Shown here: positions 12,708 through 23,336 of the stretch, piece by piece
How positions within the stretch are numbered: position 1 is the first letter of the stretch
Layout of the letters: every line of letters starts with the position of its first letter
DNA from: Tetragonia tetragonoides
Lineage: Eukaryota; Streptophyta; Magnoliopsida; Caryophyllales; Aizoaceae
Length of the DNA stretch: 64,000 nt
Assembly (NCBI GenBank): GCA_038025085.1
Contig: CM076153.1
Location: 7,409,501 to 7,473,500 of the forward strand
Direction of reading: 5' to 3'
Program-made: the position numbers and the translations under genes
Notes under the pieces: model-generated
The model's input: only the letters and a program-made list of their open reading frames with translations
Database searches by the model: none
What the model was told of the DNA's origin: nothing

Positions 12708-14917
12708 TCAAGAGCTTGCATTGAGTATCTCTTGGATGGACTGGAGAGCTTGAATCGCGGTCTCAAGATAGTAACTAAGAGGTCCAGCAACGTTAGCAAG
12801 GGGATCAGCAGCAAGTTCCTTCTTGACATCATCATCAGCTGTTGGGACAGGCTTGCTAGGATCCTCCTCGAACGCCTTAGCCTGCTCAAGGTACTCATCC
12901 ATACGAGGCGTAGCAAACAAACGTATTGTGTCAACGTCACCACGGGCAGCAAAACGTTGGCGATCATGTGATGTTTCGGAAGCAAGTGCAAAGGGACGCC
13001 CTTGAGTCTTGTACATCTCGGGTGATTTCATGAACCTCTTGAGCTGTTGGACTTCCGATTTCAGCATCTCAAGCGTGTCGTTAGGCTCTTCGACCTCAAC
13101 ATCATCCAGCATTGAGTGTGCGTCAATGAGCTTCTCTTTAGCATCGTCAAGCTTGTTGTCGTCTGCCAACATCCTAGCTTGTTTCATCATCTTTGTAGTT
13201 TCTAGTCTCTTTTCCTCTGTAATCACCTCCTCTGGCTCTTGCTCCGTGGAGTTTCCAATGCGCGTTACTTGAACCACTCTTCGTGGGTTAGTAACCAAAT
13301 TCCCCTGGTTGCTGGACAGTATCCATACATATCAAGCCATGATTTATATGCACATAAGAACTACTATTCATAACCACAAATTGACATTGTTTGAGTATAA
13401 ATGATAACCAACAATAAATACCTGTAGGTGTAACTGACTTGGAGAATTCTGGTGACCACCCGCTTTTCAACAGGAGGGAGAAGAAGGTTCACTAGGAGCT
13501 TGCGTATCTCTTTGGCATAAAGATCACCAAAGGAAACAGTTATAGAACCGGTATCATCCGGCTGGGATACAGGATAGTTTCCTGCAAATACCTTCTCAAT
13601 TTTCGTCACATTATCTTTGTCGTTGGACTTGTTCAATGGTGTGACTTTCACCTTCAAGTCCTGAACAACAACAGTGAGAAGTCCTCCCAAACATTGGGAG
13701 AATGCAAGGCTCAAATTGTCCACATCTGCGATTGCGAACGTTCCTCCATTACTATTGTTTGCAATGCCATTGAGCACCTATCAAACAGCAGAAATCGAGT
13801 AGTATATTAGATACTCATATTGGTACTCCAATGTGAAAGTTATACACTAGACTGTTGACGCCAAATCAGATATTGGGTACAACAGACCTTTTTTGGTCCA
13901 TAGAAGGTACTAAGCAAGGTCGATACAATACATATTCATATAGAAGGCATGAAGGAAATCGGACTTGAGATAAGACTATTTAACATCAGTATTAATTACT
14001 AAGCCAAGACCTCATTAGTATTGACGGAATTTCACAATTAAGTTACCACAGGGTCATAGTCTTTGCCAAAACCAAATGTATAGACAGGCACATTGCCAAC
14101 AGGAACCTTAGCAGCATCTCCTCCTTCAGTCTGCACACCGTCGGACATAAGCATGATGGCGACCACACGGCCTTCGGAGAGCTTACGGTCATTGAGCACT
14201 TGCAAAGCCGTTTGAAGGCCAACAGTGATGTTAGTACCTCCATTAGCAACTAAACCCTTAACCAATTTTTCAAGTTCTGGTTGAGAATCTTTAGTTATCT
14301 GACGCAATGGACATAACCTGTTACTTGTTTTCGAAACTGACAACCGACAAACGATCAATTGGGCTAAGTTTTCTGATCAAAAATTGCATGGCAATCTTCA
14401 GCTTCTCCAGCTTATCATCATCTTTCATGCTCCCACTAACATCGAGAACAGTCACAATATCCACTCCTGGTCTATCATTGCTGGATTTTCCTCCTGTAAA
14501 TTGGACTAATGCCTTGAAATTGGTTTCCTCTAATGGTGCCTCTTTCTTGCAAATTACTGACCCTTTCACTTTTCCCACCTCGAATTCTTGGGGTTTTGAC
14601 CCTGAAATAATGCACATCGTCTCCAAATCAATCATTAATCCAACTAAATGTTTATCGAGATGATTATAAGTTATCGACTGCACACTCTAAGACTAGTGGC
14701 TGCGGATTCCTAGAATAAAAATAAGAAACAAAAAAAATCATAAAATGGATTTGAAATTTTCCTAAGATGACATATCTTGAATGCTCGATCTAAATGAATC
14801 AAGTTAGTGAAATGCAGTACTCTGTTTCAATGTAAATCTAAATAATAAAGCAATCATATCTGATATACCTGAGTTTTCTTGGGCTGCAACAATTGGCTCA
14901 TCGTCGTTGAATGTCAT
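12708..14917 (-). CDS. VWA domain protein with C-terminal Vwaint region (WAV3-like without RING); apparent frameshift in exon 2
   Basis: Four exons fit in phase: 14869-14917, 14047-14601, 13422-13777 and 12708-13311, all GT-AG. Exon 2 holds a von Willebrand A domain with the MIDAS motif DVSGS, then GGTNITVGLQTAL and MLMSDGVQTEG, the usual metal-site partners. Exon 3 encodes the conserved GGTFAIADVDNLSLAFSQCL block. Exon 4 has a helical segment (MMKQARMLADDNKLDDAKEKL) typical of the Vwaint domain, and ends in NASS-stop. Plant relatives include the WAV3-type E3 ligases, but no RING is encoded here. At 14,321-14,333 the frame shifts: the exon reads ...SVVSFENK-stop, while the homologous continuation SNRLCPLRQ lies in another frame. 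Summed exon length is 1564 nt, one more than a multiple of three. It may be a recent null allele, a pseudogene or a base-calling error. Function is unknown; protein binding through the VWA fold is likely. Confidence 0.85.
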
Positions 14918-14989
14918 TTTTGCCAACAAAAACTAAGGAACGTTTAACTAGTTTTTCTTACTTTGTCTCACAACCATTTCAGCACCTCA

Positions 14990-14998
14990 ATATATATA
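14990..14998 (-). promoter_or_regulatory. TATA box of the VWA gene
   Basis: TATATATA lies about 73 bp upstream of the start codon at 14917, leaving room for a short 5' UTR. Position and motif only. Confidence 0.5.
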
Positions 14999-15000
14999 CA

Positions 15001-15819
15001 TTGTATCTTTTAACTTTTAAGAGAGCAAATATTCGAGTCTGAGTTTTTGTTTTTTATTTTCTTTTTACACAGATTACCCTTCTTTTTCTTTTTTCTTTTT
15101 TTACCTTTCAGGTGAATGAGCAGTCAATCTTTTAGTGTTTCATCTTTTCTGTTACCTTACACGCTTACACCCCCCCTGCCCCGATTCATTTGGATCAAAT
15201 TTGACCATAATTTTTTTTTTTTTTTTGATGGGAAATTTGACCATAAATTTGTGACACGACACATTATTAATTTAGAATATTAAATACGGAGTAATAGTAA
15301 CCACAAATAAACTTAGAACAATTAATTATGTCTCTTTTTTTTATATATTTAATTTATCATCATATTATTGTGAAAAGATTCCAATAGTATGTACCTAGAA
15401 ATAATCTCTCCATCTATAGCTCGTGTAAATGTATATCCTTTTATTTGTGAATGATGAGAAATTCCTTAAAACCACAGTTGTAAATGTAACTCTTCGGACG
15501 TCACTAAAAGCCCCGTTCTTTTCATTGTCTCTATGATGCATTTCTTTACGTTTCGCATTCTGTACTTTATTTTATCTCATTTTTTCTTCTATTATCCGCG
15601 TCGTTCTGTTTCTTTCCTCACCGTCCTGCATCATTCCGTTGAAGAGGGCCTAAAAGCACCCCTTAATGCCCAAGTTCACGTATTATTGAAATTAATTCAT
15701 GCGGATATGATCGTTTTAGCAAGTGTGAACACACGACCTAGTGTTTACATTCAAAGAATTTAACATCGTTGACTCAAATCATCAATCGAGGTATTTAAAA
15801 TTCTTATCTCAAATAATTA
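15001..15819. other. AT-rich intergenic DNA
   Basis: Contains T-rich runs and short direct words but no gene or clearly bounded element. Confidence 0.4.
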
Positions 15820-16040
15820 CTCCCTCTGTTTATGTGGCGTTTAAGGTTTTTGCACAAAAATTAACAAGGTCATTAAATAGTTTTCAATTCTAACAAAATA
15901 GTACTTTACTAGATTACTTGTTGACTTTAGATTTGATAAAAAAGGTGAACACTTAACGAAATTAATGTAAAATAGGAATAGAGTGGATAAAATAATAAAT
16001 GCTTTATTAAAACTCGAAAATGACTTATAATATGAAACAA
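15820..16040 (+). mobile_element. Degenerate Stowaway-type MITE
   Basis: TA followed by CTCCCTCTGTTTATGTGGCG is the classic left end of Tc1/mariner-derived Stowaway MITEs. The interior has the usual AT-rich make-up. The right end (around GAAACAAAT, about 16,030) has lost a clear CTCCCTCC-type terminus, so it is old or truncated. Confidence 0.5.
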
Positions 16041-16088
16041 ATCAATTGATGAGCCTCGACCCTCGTGAGTTGTGACCTCGGTCTCTTA

Positions 16089-16467
16089 GAGCTTGTTTGG
16101 TTATATTAAGAAGATTGGAAAGGAAGGGAATGAAAGGGAAGGGAAGAGAAAGGAAAGGAAAAGAATTGTGTTTTCGATGTTTGGTCGTTGTATAAGAAGG
16201 AATTGATAGGAAAATAACATTTTCCGTTGTTTGGTTGATGTTATTTGGAAGGAAAGGAAAGGAATGACAGTTTTAAATTTCCTTTCCGTCCAAATTCCAC
16301 AATTTGGGCGGAAAGGAATTGGAGGATTTCAGAGGAAGACTTTCCCATCATTTCATTTCCCTTCCCATCACTTCCCTTTTTATTTTTAAAACCAAATATG
16401 AGAAAAGTAACAAATTTCTTTTTCCTTCCTTTCTTTTCCTCCCATTTCCTATCTACCAAACTAGCTC
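16089..16467. mobile_element. Tourist-type MITE (PIF/Harbinger-derived), 379 bp
   Basis: Terminal inverted repeats GAGCTTGTTTGGT and ACCAAACTAGCTC (one mismatch) are flanked on both sides by TTA (16086-16088 and 16468-16470), the expected target duplication. Subterminal DNA is purine-rich on the left (GGAAAGGAAGGGAA) and pyrimidine-rich on the right, so the element can fold back. It carries no transposase. Confidence 0.85.
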
Positions 16468-16470
16468 TTA

Positions 16471-17734
16471 AGATCTTGTTTGAGTAGACCAGGGTGACTT
16501 CATCGCGAATTAATGACAGTAATTCAATGCTAGCATTTATGGTTTTCATCCGAATTTCTATCAAGATCTCGAATTTTGTTGAGAATGATGACTTTAAGGC
16601 CAATTGTGTTTAATTAGTGAGACACAGATCGAGTACTATTATAAGCTATTCAACTTTTTTGTTATCCGAACCTGACATAGCGGGAGGTGTCGGAGAAATA
16701 TTAGTTTACCTGGATGATTTGTGAATTGGTGATTGATTGGATTTTGATATTTTATTTTTTAAGTTGAAAATACTTTATTTGAGTTCCAATGTACAAGTTT
16801 ATAAATCTTGTCCATATCACCCGAATAAACTACCCAATGAGTAAACTAAGCATTTTCCAAACATATCTTAATTGTCTTGCACCCTCGTTTTTAATGAGCT
16901 AAAAAAGCAACTACTTTTCTGATAATTAAAGTAGGTACTAGTCACTCTACTCCATAGGAGTAATTATATACCGTACTTCTAGTAAGATCTTTTAGAAATT
17001 TCAGTACCCAAATTAAATAGATTATCAATATGAATAATAAGCTCACATCACATATGAAGGATTTAACAAGCACCCATTATTTAAAGACTTTTTGTTTTAA
17101 TAATCTTATCACCAGAGCTGGCGGATTACAGAGTACTATAAGGATGGAGTGGCAGGCAGGGGCAGAGTTTGTAAATGACAAAGCTTTGTCATTCCTAATA
17201 ATAATAATATTATTATCACTTCTGCTTGTCCAGATTAAACTCCTTGGGAAGTTAAAGAAGAAGTTTGCAGTTTCCTCCATACTCATTTATTGATATACCC
17301 ACAATGGTGGACTGGCCTTTACTTGTCACACTATTATGTATATTGGTGTTTGGATGTTAACTTGTGAGATTAACTTGTGAATTTCTACAAGTCAACTTTT
17401 GAAAAGTTAAGGAGGTTGGCTTATGGGTATTGGCTGGTGACATTAATGTAGTTTAATGACATATAACCAGCTAGTGTTACCCACTAATGTTACTAAACAT
17501 CTACTTCCGGACATCCAATGTTACCAAACTACCAGTCGGTCAAATCAGCTAACAATACCATCCATCGACCACCGGCCATCAGCCAACCGCTAATGTCACC
17601 AACCAATTACCAAACAGGGCCATAATATATGGGGATCCTTTGAAAAAAAATTAGTTTAGCCACCGAGTAAATTAATTTACCTATACTCGAGCGATATTGG
17701 CATATTGTGAAACACGAGTACACGACATTATCAA
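16471..17734. other. Intergenic DNA
   Basis: No gene seen. A word near 16,675 (CCTGACATAGCGGGAGGTGTC) closely matches one at about 41,835 and may be a shared SINE fragment. The stretch 17,345-17,620 begins GGTGTTTGG and ends CCAAACAGGGCC and may be a worn MITE. Confidence 0.35.
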
Positions 17735-17742
17735 AAGTTTAA

Positions 17743-18214
17743 GGATTTTTTGCTAAAAACACCCCTGAAAAAATTTAAATGAGTGGAAAAATACCCCAAT
17801 ACATTTTTGTTTTGAAGAAACACCCCAATACAGCAAAAACGCCCTGTCAGGACACCCCAAGCTAATCTTCATGGTGGTTTTCGTTCACTTTTTGTTGGGT
17901 TTCCCATAATACCCTCACGCTTATCTCACATGGATTTAATTTCACACCCACCCATAACCCTCCCAATTTCCCATCATTTACCCCATCACTTATGTTCTAA
18001 CTTTTCCTCCATTAAGAATTGCACACATGAGATAAGCGTGAGGGTATTATGGGCAAACCCAGTAAAAAGTGAACGGAAACCACCATGAAGATTAGCTTGG
18101 GGTGTCCTGACAGGGCGTTTTTGCTATATTGAGATATTCCTTCAAAATAAAAATTTATTGGGGTATTTTTCCACTTACTTAAGTTCTTTAGGGGTGTTTT
18201 TAGCAAAAAATTCG
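17743..18214. mobile_element. Fold-back TIR element (MULE/hAT-like MITE), 472 bp, with 8-bp target duplication
   Basis: The left arm (about 17,743-17,933) and right arm (about 18,025-18,214) are long inverted repeats of roughly 190 bp. Both contain TTTTTTGCTAAAAACACCCC, AAAAACGCCCTGTCAGGACA and CCATAATACCCTCACGCTTA. AAGTTTAA occurs directly outside both ends (17735-17742 and 18215-18222). There is no coding capacity. The long arms suggest a Mutator-like derivative, although 8 bp is also the hAT duplication size. Confidence 0.85.
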
Positions 18215-18222
18215 AAGTTTAA

Positions 18223-19288
18223 TTGCTGATTTTCTCCAAATCTTGTGGGTCTAAGTGGTCATCATTAAAGTAGCATCTCGTGAAACACGAGGGAGCAAAT
18301 CATTTGGTGTCGGACTCGGAGAGCCGGAGGTTAGCTGCTATAGCTTTCTATACGCATATTTACGACTATTGTTTTTATAATTGTAAAGATTTCTGATCAA
18401 TGATATTTTGGCCTAATAGTTAAAATTGAGGTGTTAAGAATAATATAATCTTAAATTGAATTCTCTCCCTACCAGTTATATGTATATTTAACTCACCTTT
18501 ATGTGACATCTGATCCCAACAAAAAAAAAAAAAAAAATCGTTTGTAACAATGATTATTATTACTGGAAAGAGTATAATATAAATCAATTGTACATTCATA
18601 TAAAGTTAACGTGGAATTCTACGTAGCACGACAACTAGAACATTGAAAAATTAAACTTGCTTTTATATATTTGTTCACACACAAAAACCAAAAAAATACA
18701 TATGTAGAGGTGATAAGCAAGTGAGTCAGGTCGATTTTGTGTTAATTAGTTTGATTTAAGATTTTTACAAATTGAAGATATTCTGGATTGTACAAGTCTT
18801 ATTATAGTCTAAGTTAAATCAGATTTACATGGTCGCTAAGGGTCGGATAAACTTGAATCATGCATGTTAATTCGGGTTTGATCAATTAACTCATGAACAT
18901 GTTATGTAAATGAGTTAAGCTAAGCTAAGGTTTTAAAGTATGTCACTTTAAGGTTTGTCATTTGAATTTATTATATCTTAGGTACAATTAGATTCAAAGT
19001 GTACAAGTAATTTATGTTCACTTATGACATTTTCATACTCATTTTGAAGTGGGTATATTTGAGTTTCGAGTAGCTTTTGGATTATCGGTTCATTTTTATT
19101 TCGGATAATTTATGGTAAGAGTGTTTTATTTTTGGTTTTCAATATAAATGTACAATATTAGACTTCGGATTAGCTAGGCCAAACTGGATTAGGTCGGTTT
19201 CAAGTAACTATATGTTGATAGAATTGTAGATTTGTGTTAGAGTATCAAGCATAGTAAGTCAGGTCAAATTTTACCAAGTCTAGTTGCA
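18223..19288. other. AT-rich intergenic DNA upstream of the TolB-like gene
   Basis: No open frame, element border or RNA gene recognised. Confidence 0.4.
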
Positions 19289-19297
19289 TATAAATAG
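19289..19297 (+). promoter_or_regulatory. TATA box of the TolB-like gene
   Basis: TATAAATAG lies about 340 bp before the start codon at 19639. The interval is A-rich with repeated GAGAAAG and CTCTAGAG words, as in a long plant 5' UTR. Confidence 0.5.
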
Positions 19298-19638
19298 TAA
19301 ATTTGATAGGAGATCAATTTGGCAACAAACAACAAAAAAGTAGATCAATTGATCAATTCTCATCTCAGCCTTTTTCTTTATAATTATACATATCAAAGTG
19401 TAGTGTGTTAGGCATTTAGGCTCCTTGTGTCCCTTCCACACTCATCTGAAATTTTCCTAACAATAACAGAGAGAAAAGAGATCAACAACTCACTGGCCTA
19501 ATCCGAAGTCTAGAGAAAGGAACTCTAGAGAATTTTCCTAAAAATAACATTGTGGAGAAAGAAAAAAAGAACTCCGCAAGAATTTAAGAGAAAGAAACTC
19601 TAGAGGATCGAAACACCAAATCCGATCCAGAAATCAAA

Positions 19639-22634
19639 ATGGAAGAGAAAAGAGGTAGCATTGCCTTCTTTGCAACCTACAGACCACCCGTACCCTTAGA
19701 CATATACTCATGTCCAATCCCACCAACATCAACGGAAGACGAGCTTTGTATGACTGATGGCGCATCATACAACTATGACGCCCAAGTCATTCCACCAGCA
19801 GCTCTCAAAACCATTCTAAAACGACCCAAACTATCGGCCTCGGGAGCGACCGAGACCGATGTCGATTTGGGTCGTGTTTCGGGCACGGTATTCGTGTCCG
19901 AAAGGACTAAGAACCTTGAAACACTCCACATTGCTCTACGCTTCAAGGACAACCAAACGGTGAAAGTGTACAATTTTGGTGATGTCTATGGAACATTTGA
20001 TGGGGTTCGAATGGAAGATAGTGGTTGTATTGCTGGTGATTATCTTGTTTATGTTTCAACTAAGGAACCTGCTGATGTTCGCCGACAGCCTTGGACTGCT
20101 GTTTATAAAACCAATCTTAAGACCGGCAAAACCGAACGCCTCACCCCTAAAGGTTTGTTTACCTCCTTGATCTGTTTTTTGACTTTATTTCCTAGCTACT
20201 AGTTTTTAAATTTTCACTTTATTGCTAATTAGCTATACAAGTACTAGTATATGACTGTAATTTCCGATGAAAAATGATGATTACTTTTTAGTGAAAACAA
20301 GGGTCGTGTGGTTCAGTCTCCCACATTTCTTAACAACGATCTTATTTTATTGTGAATTGGTTTTAAGGGTCAGTTTAGGGTCGAGTTTTCTGGTTCGGGT
20401 CAGTTTTTGACGATGGTAAGTGTAACTGATTTGGGGTAAAAGACCCATTTCGTCGCTAACGCTATCATTTGACAAATCAAGAATGTTGTCCAGTTTGAGT
20501 CCTGCCCCTGTTCGGTTGAGCAGTTTGCTCCAGGCAAACACAGGGCGTGGTTTGATCGACTCCAATGTTACCATGGTTGTACATGTAACTATTGTTCTTA
20601 CAAGTAGTACTACAAATCGACAAAATCAAGAGCATGAACCATGATTCCTTTGGCCCCTAACCATTGTGCTTCAACAGGTGAAGCTGATTTAAGCCCCTCA
20701 GTGTCACCATCCGGAAAGAAGATAGCATTGGCTTCATTTGCATTCAAGGATGGTTGGGATGGCGAGATTGAAGATCTGCAAACTGACATCTTTGTGATGA
20801 ACGTTGACAAGCCCTTCCAGCGCAAGTTGGTCGTCAGGAATGGTGGTTGGCCAACATGGGGAAGTGATGGTGTACTGTTCTTCCACCGCAAGGTCAAGGA
20901 TAATTGGGGTGTTTTTCGAGCTGACATTAGCAAGGGGAAAGCAACAGACACCCGTGTGACACCGGAGGGAATTGATGCGATAACTCCAGCGGCTATTGAT
21001 GCAACCACCGTTGCAGTGGCAACTATTCGCCAAAAATCAAAGTTCTCAGACATTCGTGTCGAAGCACAGTACAGACACATTGAGATCTTTGATTCAACTA
21101 CAGAAAAACAACCCATACAGATCACACAAAGGACTAGGCCTAAGGCGGACCATTACAACCCCTTTGTGATTGTGGACAACGATGGTGGGAAGCGCATTGG
21201 TTACCATAGTTGTAAGACTGAAAACTTCAAGGTACATCAACCAACCGTACCTCTTTGAGATACACTCGCCTCCCTTTCTTTGCTATATATCCTAGCTTGC
21301 TATATATATGATGATTACAATTGATCTGTACAGGGTGACGACGATATCCCAAGACAGTCCCTTAAACTCCTTTCTCCAAATCCAGATGTAGGACTATTTA
21401 GGGTGTCAGGAGTGTTTCCAACATTTTCCAAAGATGGTACGCAGCTAGCATTTGTCGACAATGAGTTCAAATCCGTGTGGTTGGCCGATAGCAAAGGCCT
21501 GCGAGTTGTCTACGAGGTAGTATATGACATGAATTTATGATTTCGGAATAGTAGTAGTAATGCCGTGTAATATCATTGAGTTGATCATGAGAATTGATTT
21601 GGTGAAAAATGGATGTATTGTATGCAGACTGAAGGGCCAGACAACGTCTTCTCGCCAGTTTGGAACCAAAACCCAGAAAAGGATATACTGTATGTATGCA
21701 TGGGGCCTTCTTTCCACGCAATGGAAGATGTGGACATCTATGCCATTCCGGATGTCTCTACCAACCCACAACAAGCTCAACAGCTCACAGACAGTAACAA
21801 CAATGCCTTCGCGTCTAGCAATCCAGAAGGTAATCTGAGTAATATAGTAATGGGGTTGGGAAGAATTAGTACTTGGTAATTTGAGCGATGATATCAATCT
21901 AGGGGTTTATTAACTGTGTGGATGGTTAAAACGACACAGGGACGAAACTGGTTTATCGATCTACGAAAGATGGAGGAGATAAGAAATACAAGAATCTGTA
22001 CATAATGGATGCAGAATTTGGGGAGTTCGGAGAAGGTACAATAACAAGGCTAACCAACGGGGATTGGGTTGACACACATTGCCAGTGGTCACCAAGGGGA
22101 GATTGGATTGTATTCTCATCAACTCGTGACAAGCCTGCAGGGGCACCAGAAACCGACAACGGCCTTGATGCAGGATTCTATGCTGTGTTTCTAGTGAAGA
22201 TGAGCGATCCAACAGTTGTGGTAAGGGTGGTAGGAAGTGGAAATGATCTTGCAGGGCATGTGAACCACCCTTTCTTTAGCCCAGATGGGAAGAGCATTGT
22301 TGTGGTTGCAGATCTTGCTGCAGTTTCTGTAGATCCCATCTCTATGCCTTTGTTTCTACACTCTGTTAGGCCTTATGGAGATATCTTTGTTATCGATATC
22401 GACCCAGATGACATACATAAGAACAAGAACATAAAGAAGTACAGTCGCATCACACATAGTAGATTCGAGAATTCAACAGCTTCCTGGACTATGTACTCAA
22501 CTCAAGACCCTGATGCAGCTTGGAACCAAATCTTAGACCAACCATATACTCCAGCATGCCCTTATATTCATGGTGATGGAGGCGAAAGTTGGCATATGAC
22601 CGGCCACCTTTGCATCCCCAAAAGATGTTGTTGA
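19639..22634 (+). CDS. TolB/PD40-type beta-propeller protein (DPP6 N-terminal-like), 715 aa
   Basis: Five exons join in phase with GT-AG borders: 19639-20152, 20678-21231, 21334-21516, 21628-21829 and 21940-22634, giving 715 residues. The start ATG follows an A-rich leader and begins MEEKRGSIAFFATYRPP. Repeated PD40/TolB blade motifs are visible: SPSVSPSGKKIALASF, WPTWGSDGVLFFHRKV, FPTFSKDGTQLAFVDN, SPVWNQNPEKDILYV, CQWSPRGDWIVFSS and HPFFSPDGKSIVVVAD. There is no signal peptide or membrane segment, so a soluble cytosolic protein is likely. Arabidopsis has small families annotated as TolB-related or DPP6 N-terminal-like with this architecture. No peptidase domain follows the propeller, so an enzymatic role is not supported; it may be a binding platform. 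It converges with the FTB gene, about 700 bp apart. Confidence 0.9.
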
Positions 22635-23336
22635 ACATGAGGACTCGAGTTTTTGTTTATTCTTTTTATAGAAATTAAGGGGCAACATTTCTCCTAGTTG
22701 TTGATTGCCCTGTGTTTATTTTGTCTATCCATCTTTTCTTCACCTTGAACACTTGGATTTCATGTTCGGATTTTGGCTACAGAATAAGCTTGAATAAGCA
22801 TTGCTTATTATTCTCAGACTTCAAAAAGTTATGAATCACTCTGGGATTTAAACTTATTGCAAATACTTAAAAAGAGTTCTAGCCTCTTCATCTTAAAACT
22901 TGAATACTATAAATTATTCTCTACTTGACCAGAGTTGAACTTGCTTTTTCAAGTCAATTGGAATCCGGGATTACAGGGGGTGGTTGTTAATCGAAGGTCA
23001 CCGCTACAAAGGGAGGAACACTTGAACGAGCACCAGTTAATGATCGAAGCTTGCTCCATCCCCCGGGTGAACTTACAGTTCAAATAATAACAATTCCTCG
23101 CTTGCTTGACGATCTAAGGTTTTCTTCATTCCATTTTTTCCCTTCTAGATGTCCATCCGGCATCCACCAGCAATGTAACAAATAACTGTTCAACTGTGTC
23201 GCACGTACTAGAAGATAGGGTAAAACAACAGGCACAAGTATATAGAATGGCCTGGGAGACTACCTAGCTGCCCCATTTATCTACTTTATCAGTCTCACAG
23301 GAATGCATCGACTGCGTTAACTTAAATAACATAAAG
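22635..23336. other. Intergenic DNA between two convergent genes
   Basis: Holds the 3' UTRs of the TolB-like and FTB genes. No further feature seen. Confidence 0.4.

Noticed and set aside
15505..15660. Small element with GCCCCGTTCT and AGGGCC ends
   Set aside because: The inverted ends match too poorly to bound an element.
17345..17620. Tourist-like MITE with GGTGTTTGG and CCAAACAGGGCC ends
   Set aside because: Inverted match is short and no clear 3-bp target duplication was found.
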